From: DAOTXL01 sp034435455
GTDB lineage: Bacteria > Chloroflexota > Anaerolineae > JAAYZQ01
Direction: 5' to 3'
Assembly (NCBI GenBank): GCA_034435455.1
Contig: DAOTXL010000108.1
Coordinates: forward strand, 16,838-80,837
Length of the DNA stretch: 64,000 nucleotides
The position numbers were made by a program, and so were the translations under genes. A model generated the notes under the pieces. The model had not been told where the DNA came from. It did no database searches and worked only from the letters and a program-made list of their open reading frames with translations. Shown one piece after another: positions 10,027-18,520 of the stretch. Positions within the stretch are counted from its first letter, which is position 1; every line of letters begins with the position of its first letter.

Positions 10027-11367
10027 TCAATACTCGTAACAGCTCCCGCCGATGAACTCACGCAGGTGCGAGGTCGGCGGGATGGCTTCTTCATCCCCGG
10101 CCTCTATCGGCGCAACCGCCTGGAGCAGGTTGTAGACGCGCACGGCGCGGGTGTAGGCATCCTCCCGCAGCGGATCACCGTAATAGTCCTCCGTCCACCG
10201 GGCAAAATGCTCCAGCAGGCGGCGACGCATCACCGGCAGCTCATAGGGCACCGCCCCGTTGATGACATAATCGGTGGTGTTGGCGTAGGGGAGGATGTTG
10301 CGCATCTCGCTGCTGCGGACGTAATGCCAGTGCTCCAACGTCCGGCGCGGATCGTAGGCGCGGTAGGCGGCGTCGCGGACCATGCGCCGCATCAGCCGCA
10401 GGTCGGTCCAGCGGATCATACGCCCGTCCGGCCCTTTCATCTGCAACAGGGGTTCGATGTAGAGGGTAAATTTCTGTTCGTCCGGTACATCCTGGGTCAT
10501 GGGTGGGTAGAGGCCGTGCAGGCTGTCAATGAGGATGATGTCGTTCGGGCCGATGCGCAACGGGATGGCCTCGTTGTGGCGCTTGCCGGTTTTGAAATCG
10601 TAGCGGGGCAGCCGGACCTCCTCCCCGGCGATGAGGCGCACCAGGTGCTGGTTGATGAGGGCCAGGTCGAGGGCCTGGGGGGTCTCAAAGTCGTAATCGC
10701 CGAACTCGTCTTTGGGATGGAGCTCCAGGTCGAAAAAATAGTTGTCCACGTTGAGGGTCACCAGGCTCAGCCCGGCCCTGGCCAGCCGCTGGCCCAGCTT
10801 GATAGTCGTCGTCGTCTTGCCCGACGAGGATGGCCCGGCGATGATGGCCAGTTTGATCTCATCCCGCCGTTCGACGATGAGCTGGGCGGCGGTTTCGATG
10901 TCCTCCTCGTAGCAGCGGTCCGACTCCTGGACGATGTGGGGGAATTCACCGGCGGCGATGCGGGCGTTAAGCCGCTCAACCGTGTGCAGGTCGTGGTCCA
11001 CCGACCAGCGGAGCACCTCATAGATCTTGCGCCAGGGGATGTTGCCCGTTTCGCGGTAGCCCCGGCCGGCCTTCTCCCGACGCCGTCTGGCCCGCTCCTC
11101 ACGGTAGAGGATGTAGGCCTTGGCCACTTTGGCATGGCCGTTTTCGATCAGCACCTTTTCGACCACATCCTGGATCTCTTCGACGGTTGGAAAGTGGCCG
11201 GGCGGAACGGTCTTTTCCAGGATCTCCACCACCTGTCGGGTCAGCCCCTCGGCAATCGTCCGGTCGCGGCCACCAACGGCCACTGCGGCCCGGTAGATGG
11301 CGTTGGTGATCCGCTCCGGGGTAAAGGGCACCACGGCACCCGTCCGCTTGATCACATGGGTAATCAT
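10027..11367 (-). CDS. ATP-cone domain fused to uridine kinase/phosphoribulokinase-like kinase
   Basis: Residues 1-95 form an ATP-cone (VIKRTGAVVPFTPERI, then VEEIQDVVE and KAYILYRE), the nucleotide-sensing domain of ribonucleotide reductases and NrdR. Residues about 110-446 form a uridine-kinase-like P-loop kinase: GPSSSGKTTTT at 178-188, LNVDNYFFD, YDFETPQALD and ILIDSLHGL. The likely reaction is ATP- or GTP-dependent phosphorylation of uridine/cytidine, with the cone as an allosteric sensor; both are inferences. The ATG at 11367 follows GGGAGGAG. It is convergent with the acyl-CoA dehydrogenase gene, 10 bp apart. Confidence 0.8.
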   Translation of the reverse strand: MITHVIKRTGAVVPFTPERITNAIYRAAVAVGGRDRTIAEGLTRQVVEILEKTVPPGHFPTVEEIQDVVEKVLIENGHAKVAKAYILYREERARRRREKAGRGYRETGNIPWRKIYEVLRWSVDHDLHTVERLNARIAAGEFPHIVQESDRCYEEDIETAAQLIVERRDEIKLAIIAGPSSSGKTTTTIKLGQRLARAGLSLVTLNVDNYFFDLELHPKDEFGDYDFETPQALDLALINQHLVRLIAGEEVRLPRYDFKTGKRHNEAIPLRIGPNDIILIDSLHGLYPPMTQDVPDEQKFTLYIEPLLQMKGPDGRMIRWTDLRLMRRMVRDAAYRAYDPRRTLEHWHYVRSSEMRNILPYANTTDYVINGAVPYELPVMRRRLLEHFARWTEDYYGDPLREDAYTRAVRVYNLLQAVAPIEAGDEEAIPPTSHLREFIGGSCYEY

Positions 11368-11402
11368 CCTGCTCCTCCCCCCTGAAAATAAACGGCAGAC
11401 CG

Positions 11403-11455
11403 GTAGGGGCAGGGCTTGCCCCTGTCCCCTGGGCAGCCGCGAGGGCTGCCCCTAC
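11403..11455. repeat. Nested inverted repeat (double-hairpin element)
   Basis: Outer arms GTAGGGGCAG (11403-11412) and CTGCCCCTAC (11446-11455) enclose two inner hairpins: GGGGCA/TGCCCC (11406-11422) and GGGCAGCC/GGCTGCCC (11431-11451). This is the form of a REP/MITE-like dispersed element. It lies in the 232-bp gap between the kinase gene and the tmRNA terminator; the rest of that gap shows nothing recognisable. Confidence 0.7.
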
Positions 11456-11559
11456 CCTATTTCGTCCCTGGGGGTGTGCCAGGGAACATGACGATTCCTT
11501 CCGGCAAGGGCTCAGTGACCCTTCCGCAGGTTGGTTGCCGGGCCGGCGGGAGGGTCGCT

Positions 11560-11597
11560 GAAGAAAGCAGGGGAGCGGAATCGCTTCCACTCCCCTG
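11560..11597 (-). terminator. Intrinsic terminator of ssrA
   Basis: On the minus strand CAGGGGAG-T-GGAA pairs with TTCC-G-CTCCCCTG around a GCGA tetraloop (13 pairs including one G-U), followed by CTTTCTT. It begins 3 bp after the tmRNA CCA end. Confidence 0.8.
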
Positions 11598-11599
11598 GG

Positions 11600-12005
11600 T
11601 GGTGGAGATGGCGGGAGTCGAACCCGCGTCCAGAGAATTCGAACAGAGACATACTACAAGCTTAGTTGACCTTTTGCCTCTCGCCCGGTTGGCCGCCGAT
11701 CAACAGGCTGCCATCCGGGCCAGCCGATGCGGGGCGCATGGTCTCCCCGCCTCTGGTCCCACCTATCGGCGTCGGTGGGAGGGCACCCTCAGTTTTCTGT
11801 CGCCTGCCGATCTTTCCCCTGAGGGCGGGAAAGGGCAGACGTGACCGTCAAGCGGTCAGGCTTTCTCGCGGCCGATTACGCGGCGAGCGCGAAAGCGGGT
11901 GCAGTGCGCTGTTTGGCACTTTTGTTTTGCCCGGTTTTCACGCGGTCCAGGCGCCTCGGCTTGCAGTCTCGGCTCAGCCTCCCCTGTCGAAACCATTTCA
12001 TCCCC
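11600..12005 (-). ncRNA. ssrA: Transfer-messenger RNA (tmRNA)
   Basis: Rescues stalled ribosomes and tags incomplete proteins. The 5' end reads GGGGATGAAATGGTTTCGAC, the conserved tmRNA start, and pairs with CATCTCC before an encoded ACCA 3' end (7 pairs, one G-U). The tRNA-like T-arm (GTTCGAC context) lies at 11611-11630. The tag reading frame runs from 11917 to 11876: AKQRTAPAFALAA followed by TAA, ending in the ALAA degron expected for ClpXP-type proteolysis. It is one-piece, about 406 nt, with its own promoter and terminator. Confidence 0.95.
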
Positions 12006-12024
12006 AAGCCGATCTGACAAGGGG

Positions 12025-12053
12025 ATTATACCACAATCGGGCCCGGCCCTCAA
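12025..12053 (-). promoter_or_regulatory. ssrA promoter
   Basis: TTGAGG, 17 bp, TATAAT on the minus strand. The -10 ends 19 bp before the mature tmRNA 5' end, leaving a short leader to be trimmed. Confidence 0.8.
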
Positions 12054-12069
12054 ATTTTGCAAGGGCCGA

Positions 12070-12306
12070 TCACTCCTCAATTTGCACCTTGAAGCGTGGG
12101 ATCAGGGGCCCCAGGACCCGCTCCAATTCGACACAGGTGAGGTCGGTTTCGTAGAAAAACCGCCAGCGGGGAGGCCGGGGGTCCCAGTTGAAAAAGCTGC
12201 TGATCCCATGCTCCCGTAGCCGGGCCTGAACCGCTGTGGCAGCCGCAATGTCCCCTTCTCCGCGAAAGATATAGCAGCGAGCGTAGCTCTTGGTCCAGGT
12301 GGACAC
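12070..12306 (-). CDS. 78-residue protein of unknown function
   Basis: Not recognised. A soluble 78-residue protein with an N-terminal strand (ARCYIFRGEGD), a helix (AAATAVQARLREHG), a Trp/Arg-rich middle (WDPRPPRWRFF) and an acidic end (KVQIEE). The GTG at 12306 is placed six bases after a strong GGAGGAGG; an upstream in-frame TTG at 12321 overlaps that Shine-Dalgarno and is rejected. A good promoter lies 60-95 bp upstream. It is the gene before ssrA but ssrA has its own promoter. Confidence 0.65.
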   Translation of the reverse strand: MSTWTKSYARCYIFRGEGDIAAATAVQARLREHGISSFFNWDPRPPRWRFFYETDLTCVELERVLGPLIPRFKVQIEE

Positions 12307-12372
12307 CGGTACCTCCTCCAACGAGCCGCTTTCGGTGGAACCGTATCTGGCAGGCGGTGCTCAGGTAATTCT

Positions 12373-12401
12373 ATCATAGCAGAGATCGGCGATTTCGTCA
12401 A
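12373..12401 (-). promoter_or_regulatory. Promoter of the 78-residue ORF
   Basis: TTGACG, 17 bp, TATGAT on the minus strand. It implies a leader of about 60 nt. Confidence 0.7.
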
Positions 12402-12440
12402 GGGTTATTCCCACCTTTTGGAATCCCTCGGGGTTTGATT

Positions 12441-12468
12441 TTGTGCTTTGGGGGCAACATGGTACAAT
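12441..12468 (+). promoter_or_regulatory. Possible promoter of the FdrA-like gene
   Basis: TTGTGC, 16 bp, TACAAT, about 44 bp before the chosen GTG start. It is weaker than the other promoters listed but has the local GG before the -10. Confidence 0.4.
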
Positions 12469-12511
12469 GGGACCGACCTGGGGAAAGCGTTCAGCCGGAG
12501 GGGAGAGATCT

Positions 12512-13480
12512 GTGGCGAGCAAAGGCAATTCTGCCCCCTGGTCCGGGGCAAAGGGAGCAGTGGGCCTTGTTTCGGCCAGCCGTGCCGGGATGATAGAGAT
12601 CGCCAGCCTGTTGGCGCGGGATGGGGTGGGGATCTCCCAGATGCACGTTGTGGCCGGCCGCGAGTTGAGCCGGGAAACCGGCGGGGAAGCCATGCTGACC
12701 GGGCTTTGTGCGCTGCAGGCCGACGCTGCAACGGAGGTGATCATCCTCCTGTCCGGTGTTCCCTCGCCGGCGGCTGCCGATCGGGTCCTGACGCAGGTGC
12801 GGGCCGGCGACAAGCCCACGGTGGTCTGCTTTCTGGGCGGCGACCAGCGCCTCATCTGGCGGGCGGGGGCCATCCCGGCGGCACGGCTGGACGAGGCGGC
12901 CATGCGGGCCGTGGCCTGGGTGCGGGGCTGGGACCAGGCCCTGGTTTCCTCCCGGCTAAAGGACCTCGACGAGCAGTGGGCTGCTCTGGCCGACAACCTG
13001 CGGACCAAGATCGGCCCCGGCAGGTCTCAGGTCCGTGGGCTGTTCACCGGCGGCCTCCTGTGCCAGGAAGCACAACTGATGCTCGCCGAGGTGACCGGCG
13101 GTCGGGGGGAGGCCACGTTTCTGGACCTGAGCGCAGCCGGTTCTGCCCCGGCGCGGGGCGGGGCGCACCTGGGCCAGTTGGACGCCCTGCGCCAGGCCCT
13201 GCTCGATCCCCAGGTGGCGGTGATCCTCCTGGACGTGGTCCTGGGCTATCGCACCCTGCCCGATCCGGCCGGCAGCCTGGTCGGCGTGCTGGATGAGCTC
13301 CGCCGGGGAGGGGGATGGGATGAACCGCTGATCATCGCCCGCGTGTGCGGCGGCAGGGACCGTCAACAGGTGGCCGAGCAGGAGACCCGTTTGTGCGCGG
13401 CGGGCGTGGTGGTGATGCTCAGCAATGCCGCGGCGGCCCGGCTGGCGGGGATGATCCTGGCCCGCCGGGAGCCGGTCTGA
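12512..13480 (+). CDS. FdrA-like protein (succinyl-CoA synthetase alpha superfamily), shortened
   Basis: Resembles FdrA, a member of the acyl-CoA/succinyl-CoA synthetase superfamily associated with oxamate/allantoin carbamoyl transfer. Recognisable parts are GISQMHVVAGRELSRETGG (first ligase-type domain) and, in the second, RGLFTGGLLCQEA and VAVILLDVVLGY. At 322 residues it is about 200 shorter than full FdrA and lacks the N-terminal CoA-binding part; the usual DLGDDEF-type segment is replaced by an Ala/Gly-rich stretch. The GTG at 12512 follows GGGGAGAGA; an upstream ATG at 12443 would start inside the promoter. No partner genes are adjacent, so its reaction is unknown. Confidence 0.6.
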   Translation: MASKGNSAPWSGAKGAVGLVSASRAGMIEIASLLARDGVGISQMHVVAGRELSRETGGEAMLTGLCALQADAATEVIILLSGVPSPAAADRVLTQVRAGDKPTVVCFLGGDQRLIWRAGAIPAARLDEAAMRAVAWVRGWDQALVSSRLKDLDEQWAALADNLRTKIGPGRSQVRGLFTGGLLCQEAQLMLAEVTGGRGEATFLDLSAAGSAPARGGAHLGQLDALRQALLDPQVAVILLDVVLGYRTLPDPAGSLVGVLDELRRGGGWDEPLIIARVCGGRDRQQVAEQETRLCAAGVVVMLSNAAAARLAGMILARREPV

Positions 13481-13486
13481 CAGACT

Positions 13487-15988
13487 CTACCCCGGCGCCT
13501 GCAGGGGCGGAAAGTGGCCGCTCACCAATCCCCGCAGCAGCCAGAACTCGATCTCGAAGAGGAAGCGCTGCTGGGCGGTGGGGATGACCGATGTGCTGCC
13601 CATCTGCCGGTCGCTAAAGGGCTGGGAGAAGGTGACGGCCACCACCAGGCCGTGGCCGTGGCGGGCCAGCCCCGCCACCGGCGCCTGTCCTTCCAGCAGC
13701 AGGAGCGGCTGGCCGCCGCCGACCACACCGCTGACCTGCAATTGCCCCTGTGCCTGGCTGGCCGCGTTGTGCACCGCGCCGGTCGTCGGCTGGCGCGGTT
13801 CCAGCCGCAGGCCGAAGGGAGTGAGGATCTGGTTGGCCAGGCCGGCCGTCTGGCTGCCCTCTCGTGGCTCGGCCAGCACCAGAAGCCGTCCCCCCTGGGC
13901 CACAAACCCCTCCACCGCCTCTATCTCCGCCCGGCTGAAGGGACGGGCCGGATCGATCACCACCAGCACCTGACCCCGCTTCAGGGCCTCTTCCAGGGTG
14001 GGGGCGAAAGTGGGGACATAGCCCAACCGCTGCGTCCAGACGTAGAAGGTCTGGAAGCTGAGGTCGGGTGGGATGGCGGCGGGTGTGGTCGGCAGCGCCA
14101 GGCGCGAATGCTCCCCCTCAAAGGCGATGCGGACATAGTCGGTGTGGGGGGCGGGCAGGGGATAGGCCGCTCTGGCGACCTGCAGGCCGGCCCACGGCCC
14201 CACCGCCGTCGCCAGGAGCAATCCACCCAGGGCCGACACCATGGCCCGCGGCCGCTCCAGGCCCCGGCCCACGAGGACCGCTCCCCCGGCTGCGAGCAGG
14301 GCCACTCCGACCAGCACCCCATCCAGCCACGGCCACCGCTCAGCGCGGTTCAGCCAGTTCATCACCCCCAGGAAATATTCCGGCTTGCCGGGGATAAACA
14401 TGGTAAAGTTGGAAAAGACGGTGCTGTCGGTAAAGGCCACCACCCGGCCACGGCCATGCCGCACCGCCGCCGATTGCAGGAACAGCCCGAAGGGATAGTC
14501 CTGCTCCTTCTCCTTGTCGGGGAAAAAGACCCGCGTGGCATAGTCCACCGGCAAGGCCCGCAGGCCGTAGCCGGTCATCACCCCGTCGGCCAGGAGGGGG
14601 GCCTGCAACGTGCACGAGGTGGCGAACAGGAAGGGGGGCATCTCCAGCACGGCCGGATGGGCCAGCAGCGAGGGCCGTTCATAGAGCGTCACCCGCAATG
14701 TCGCCAGGTCGTAGGTGGAGTCGTACAGGAAGCGCAGCCCGAAACGCCGGGCCAGGGGGTTGAGGTAGGAGCTGGTGCCAAACACGTTGGTGTGATCGCC
14801 GATGAGGAACAGCCCGCCGCCGGCCCGCACCCAGGCTTCGATGGCCTCTATCTCCTCCGGAGCGAAGGGGGCGGTGGGCGTTTTGATAATCAGCACGTCG
14901 TAGCCGGATAGCAGTTCCGGGGTTCGGGGTGCAAAGTTGGTGTCCACCTGATAGTAGTAGCCCAGCCACTGCCCCAGGCTGTAGTAGTTGTAGCCCGATT
15001 TCTGGCCGTACCATTCGGTGTCGAGGGCCTGCGTGGTCCATTCCCAGTTGCTGTTGTACTCATCCAGCAACACCCGGCCTGCCTTGGGCCGTCCCGGATC
15101 GGGGAAGGTGAACAGCGCCACGGCGGCCAGCCCCGCCAGAAAGCTCAGGCTGGCCAGGGCGGCGTAGCGACCTGCCGGTCGGGGACCGGGCTGGGCCGCC
15201 GGCCCGGCGACGGGCAGGCTTAGGGGCAGGCAACGGGCCAGCCACAGGCTCAGAGGCAGGAAGCTCGCCAGGGTGGGCACCGGCTGCCAAAAGACCGCCG
15301 GATCGCGGTTGATGGCCACCACCGCCGTCAGCGTCAGATAGCGGAGCAGCAGGTAGCCGATGGCTGCGGCCAGCGCCCCGGCCACCCGCCACGCCTGGCG
15401 ACGGACAAAGGGCAGCAACGGCAGCCCGCCGGCAGCCAGCAACAGGGCCGGGAATGCGCCCAGCCGCTCCCAGGTGGTGGTGGCCCGGATCATCTCTTCG
15501 ATGTGCGGCAGGAAAAGCGTCCCTCCGCTGTGGCCAACACTCCAGCCCAGCAGCCGGGCCAGCCCGTGCAACAGCGGTGTGAGGAACGCAGCCTGGTGAT
15601 AGCGGGCACCGAGCCACCAGAAAGCGACCACCGCCCCGCTCTGACAGATCCAGGCCGAACCGGCCAGCAGCAGCCCCAGGCTCAGCGGCGTGAGCCGGCG
15701 GACAGGGCGCAGCAGAGGGGTCAGCAGCAGCCCGGCCAGGGCCAACAGGGGGCCGGCCTTGTGGGCCGCCGGCCAGAGGAGCGCAGCCGCCGCCAGCGGC
15801 CCGGCGAGCAGGTAGAGCCAGGGGTCAACCCTCTGCCGGCGGGCAGGCCGTGCCGCCAGCACAAACAGGAGCACCCCCGCGCCGAGGAATGCCCACCCCA
15901 GCCGGTTCGACGGCAGGAAAAAATTGACCAGAAGCAACCAGCCGGCAGCCAGCGACCAGACACCCAGCCAGGCCAGGACCGTGCTCAT
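13487..15988 (-). CDS. Large membrane protein with two GATase-like/DUF4350-like domains (B)
   Basis: 833 residues. Residues 1 to about 310 hold roughly eight to ten membrane helices. A first Rossmann-type domain follows (about 320-560), with YDVLIIKTPTAPF, VRAGGGLFLIGDHTNVFG and GRGRVVAFTDSTVFSN. A short membrane pair at about 585-640 is followed by a second similar domain with VLVVIDPARPFSRAEIEAVE and FVAQGGRLLVLAEP. These are the patterns of class I glutamine-amidotransferase-like or GldG/DUF4350 domains without a visible catalytic Cys. The ATG at 15988 overlaps the stop of the upstream paralogue by 4 bp. Function unknown. Confidence 0.7.
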   Translation of the reverse strand: MSTVLAWLGVWSLAAGWLLLVNFFLPSNRLGWAFLGAGVLLFVLAARPARRQRVDPWLYLLAGPLAAAALLWPAAHKAGPLLALAGLLLTPLLRPVRRLTPLSLGLLLAGSAWICQSGAVVAFWWLGARYHQAAFLTPLLHGLARLLGWSVGHSGGTLFLPHIEEMIRATTTWERLGAFPALLLAAGGLPLLPFVRRQAWRVAGALAAAIGYLLLRYLTLTAVVAINRDPAVFWQPVPTLASFLPLSLWLARCLPLSLPVAGPAAQPGPRPAGRYAALASLSFLAGLAAVALFTFPDPGRPKAGRVLLDEYNSNWEWTTQALDTEWYGQKSGYNYYSLGQWLGYYYQVDTNFAPRTPELLSGYDVLIIKTPTAPFAPEEIEAIEAWVRAGGGLFLIGDHTNVFGTSSYLNPLARRFGLRFLYDSTYDLATLRVTLYERPSLLAHPAVLEMPPFLFATSCTLQAPLLADGVMTGYGLRALPVDYATRVFFPDKEKEQDYPFGLFLQSAAVRHGRGRVVAFTDSTVFSNFTMFIPGKPEYFLGVMNWLNRAERWPWLDGVLVGVALLAAGGAVLVGRGLERPRAMVSALGGLLLATAVGPWAGLQVARAAYPLPAPHTDYVRIAFEGEHSRLALPTTPAAIPPDLSFQTFYVWTQRLGYVPTFAPTLEEALKRGQVLVVIDPARPFSRAEIEAVEGFVAQGGRLLVLAEPREGSQTAGLANQILTPFGLRLEPRQPTTGAVHNAASQAQGQLQVSGVVGGGQPLLLLEGQAPVAGLARHGHGLVVAVTFSQPFSDRQMGSTSVIPTAQQRFLFEIEFWLLRGLVSGHFPPLQAPG

Positions 15989-18444
15989 GGCCTCCCTCCA
16001 GGACCCAATCCCAGATAGTGCTGGATGATGTCGCGCAGCAGCAGGATGTTCCCTTCCTGATAGCTCGTCTCCCCTTCCAGGGTGCCGCCCAGCAAAAACT
16101 CCGAGTCGCCGAGGAGCACCACCCCCCCGGCTCCCCACGGCTGGTACACCGCCAGCGGATAGCCGTACCCGGCGACGATGGTCTGAGCCGCCGGGCCTGC
16201 GGCGCTCACCGGCCAGGCTTCATGGAACCGGACCAGGCCGGTCTCTCGCTCCACCTCGACCGGCCCCAGCGGGAGGTTGCCCACTTGCAGGCCAAAGGCG
16301 GCCAGCAGGTCCCTGCTCGCCTGGCTCTCCTCCCAGCCGACGGAGACCAGCAGCCGTCCGCCCCCTTCCACCCACCGGCGGATCGTTTCCACCTCCCGCG
16401 CCGAGAAGCGATCCCCCGGCGCGATGACCACCAGCAGCCTGGCGGGGGCCAGCGCCTCGGCGCTGATGTCGCGCAGCAGAAGTGGCAGGGTGCCGTTGCG
16501 CACCAGGTTATAGTCCAGCCCGCCGATCGAGGTCTCTTCCCACAGCAGGCGGTCGAACCGCTCCTGGTGAGAGAGATCCACCCAGGCGATAGGCCCGGTG
16601 GGCAGTGGGGGGGCGCTCTGCCTGTCATTGACATAAGCTGTCAGGGCCAGGGTCAGGCCCAGCACCGCCGCCGCACCGGCCAGCGCCACGCGGTCTGGTC
16701 TTTGGAGCAGGCAGGCCCCGGCCCCGATCAGCAACAGTGTGGCCAGCCAGCCGTTGCGCAACAGGCGGTTCCAGCCGGCTGGTTCCCCAGCCGTCACCCA
16801 GTCCAGCAGCCGGGCGTGGAAGGGCATGGTGGTCATCAGGTTCACGCTGCCCAGCGGGGTTGTGTCGCCCAGGACCACGATCCGCCCCCGGCCATATCGC
16901 GCTTCGGCAGCGAGCACCAGATCGCCCAACTGCTCGCCGGGGTTGTAGCGCATGTCGCCGACATAGTTGCGGGCCGGGTTGTTGACATTCCCTGCGTCCG
17001 AATGTCCAAAACGCCCGACGATGATCGGATTGGCCGGCGGGGCGATCTCCAGCGAGGCCCCCACGGCGATGACCAGGTCCACCGGGTCGCGCACGCCATA
17101 GACGGCCGGGTGGGGGCGCAGGCTCAGCCCCTCGGCCCAGCCCTGGCGCACGGGGACGGCCGAATCGAAGCGCAGGCGGATCGGCACGCTCAGGTGGGCC
17201 AGCAGGTCGTTGACCGGCTCGCGGATATGGTCCACGGCGGTGTGCTCGCCCCAGATGACCAGCCCTCCGCCCTGGGCCACAAAGTGCGTCAGCCGCTCCC
17301 GCTCCTGGTCGCTCAGCTTGTGGGGCAGGTTTAGAAGCACCACGGCCCCTGCTCCCTCCAGATTTTCCTCGCTCAGCGGGCCGATCCGCGCTTCATAGCC
17401 ATAGGCAGCCAGGTAGTCAGGCCACAGGCCAAAGCTGCCGCCGCTGTGCGCCCCGTAGCGCCCAAAGGCCGGCCGGCCCCAATCCAGATGGCCGGTGTCG
17501 TAAACGAGGATCGCTCCCCGGCGCGGATGCGATGGAGGATCGAGGCTCAGGACCAGGGCCGACAGGGCCAGCAGGGCCAGCCCGACCGTCACCCGGCGGG
17601 TCGCACGGCCGGTCATGGCCAGCGGCAGAGGGCGAGGGCTTGGCCCCAGGCCGGCCAACGCCGATACCAGCCACAACAGCAGGAACAGGAGCCACGGCGA
17701 TTCCAGGTAGGTCAGAGTCGCAGCGGAGGCAGGCGTCGGGGTGGGGCTGGTGATGGAAGGCAGGTCGGGCCAGACGGTGAGCAACCATGAGCCCAGCGGC
17801 GGTTGCAACCAGAGGCAGGCGGCGACGGCCAGCAACAGGGCCACCAGCCAAGCGGCCAGGAAGGGCAGGGCCTGACCTTTCCGTTTCCCGGCCAGCAGGG
17901 ACACACTCGAAGCAAACAGAGCAAAGAGGACAAACAGGGGCGTCCCCAGCGCCGTCGGTCCGAGCATCAGGCCGACCCCCACAAACCGGGAGAAATGGAG
18001 GGAGGCCCACTGTTCGGCGTGCCACAGGAGCGGCACACAGGCCACCCAGGTCTGGTACAGGGCAAACAGCAGCGCGGTCAGGAGCAGCGCCGTCGCCATG
18101 CCGTCGTCATCGGCAGCCAGGAGGGAGAGGGCAAAGAAAAAGAGGGCGGCGCCCGGCAGCCCCACCGGTTCGCCACGGGCGACGAGGGGCAGCGAAAGGG
18201 CGATCAGCGCCAGGGCCGGTATGAACCGCCGGCGAGGGACCCGCCCCTTCTGGCCTGGTTGGAGGATCGCCAGGCTGATCAGCGCCGCGACCGCCAGCAG
18301 GCCGTTGAGGGCCCGGCTGAGGTTGCCCAGGTTGCCGCCGATCAGGGCCAGGGCCAGCAGTCCGAGGCCGGCCGCTGCCGCCTGCCGGAGTGAGCGCCTG
18401 ACGTGAGTGAACCGGTTCCTGGCCGGTTCGTGCGTTGTGGTCAT
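15985..18444 (-). CDS. Large membrane protein with two GATase-like/DUF4350-like domains (A)
   Basis: 819 residues, with the same plan as the next gene: N-terminal membrane helices (about 20-310), a GATase-like domain with AVVLLNLPHKLSDQER, FVAQGGGLVIWGEHTAVDH and GRGRIVVLGDTTPLGS, a short hydrophobic stretch, and a second domain with LLVVIAPGDRFSAREVE and WVEGGGRLLVSVGW. The shared order and motifs show that the two genes are tandem paralogues. The ATG at 18444 is close behind CACAGG. A promoter-like pair lies at 18467-18496. Function unknown; roles in envelope assembly or as ABC-transporter accessory are guesses from the GldG-like look. Confidence 0.7.
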   Translation of the reverse strand: MTTTHEPARNRFTHVRRSLRQAAAAGLGLLALALIGGNLGNLSRALNGLLAVAALISLAILQPGQKGRVPRRRFIPALALIALSLPLVARGEPVGLPGAALFFFALSLLAADDDGMATALLLTALLFALYQTWVACVPLLWHAEQWASLHFSRFVGVGLMLGPTALGTPLFVLFALFASSVSLLAGKRKGQALPFLAAWLVALLLAVAACLWLQPPLGSWLLTVWPDLPSITSPTPTPASAATLTYLESPWLLFLLLWLVSALAGLGPSPRPLPLAMTGRATRRVTVGLALLALSALVLSLDPPSHPRRGAILVYDTGHLDWGRPAFGRYGAHSGGSFGLWPDYLAAYGYEARIGPLSEENLEGAGAVVLLNLPHKLSDQERERLTHFVAQGGGLVIWGEHTAVDHIREPVNDLLAHLSVPIRLRFDSAVPVRQGWAEGLSLRPHPAVYGVRDPVDLVIAVGASLEIAPPANPIIVGRFGHSDAGNVNNPARNYVGDMRYNPGEQLGDLVLAAEARYGRGRIVVLGDTTPLGSVNLMTTMPFHARLLDWVTAGEPAGWNRLLRNGWLATLLLIGAGACLLQRPDRVALAGAAAVLGLTLALTAYVNDRQSAPPLPTGPIAWVDLSHQERFDRLLWEETSIGGLDYNLVRNGTLPLLLRDISAEALAPARLLVVIAPGDRFSAREVETIRRWVEGGGRLLVSVGWEESQASRDLLAAFGLQVGNLPLGPVEVERETGLVRFHEAWPVSAAGPAAQTIVAGYGYPLAVYQPWGAGGVVLLGDSEFLLGGTLEGETSYQEGNILLLRDIIQHYLGLGPGGRP

Positions 18445-18466
18445 CCTGTGCCTGCCTGGTTCACAG

Positions 18467-18496
18467 AGTATACCACAGACACAAAGAGTTGTCCAA
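18467..18496 (-). promoter_or_regulatory. Promoter for the tandem membrane-protein genes
   Basis: TTGGAC, 18 bp, TATACT on the minus strand, 23 bp before the ATG at 18444. Confidence 0.45.
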
Positions 18497-18520
18497 CACC
18501 GGCGGCGGGGGATTTGCTCG

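Noticed and set aside
11604..11640. A stand-alone tRNA suggested by the T-arm sequence
   Set aside because: No anticodon arm is present; the T-arm and CCA belong to tmRNA.
13487..18444. Exosortase-like enzymes for the adjacent repeat protein
   Set aside because: The helix-rich N-termini loosely recall exosortases, but no catalytic Cys/Arg motif is visible and the repeat protein lacks a PEP-CTERM-type tail.
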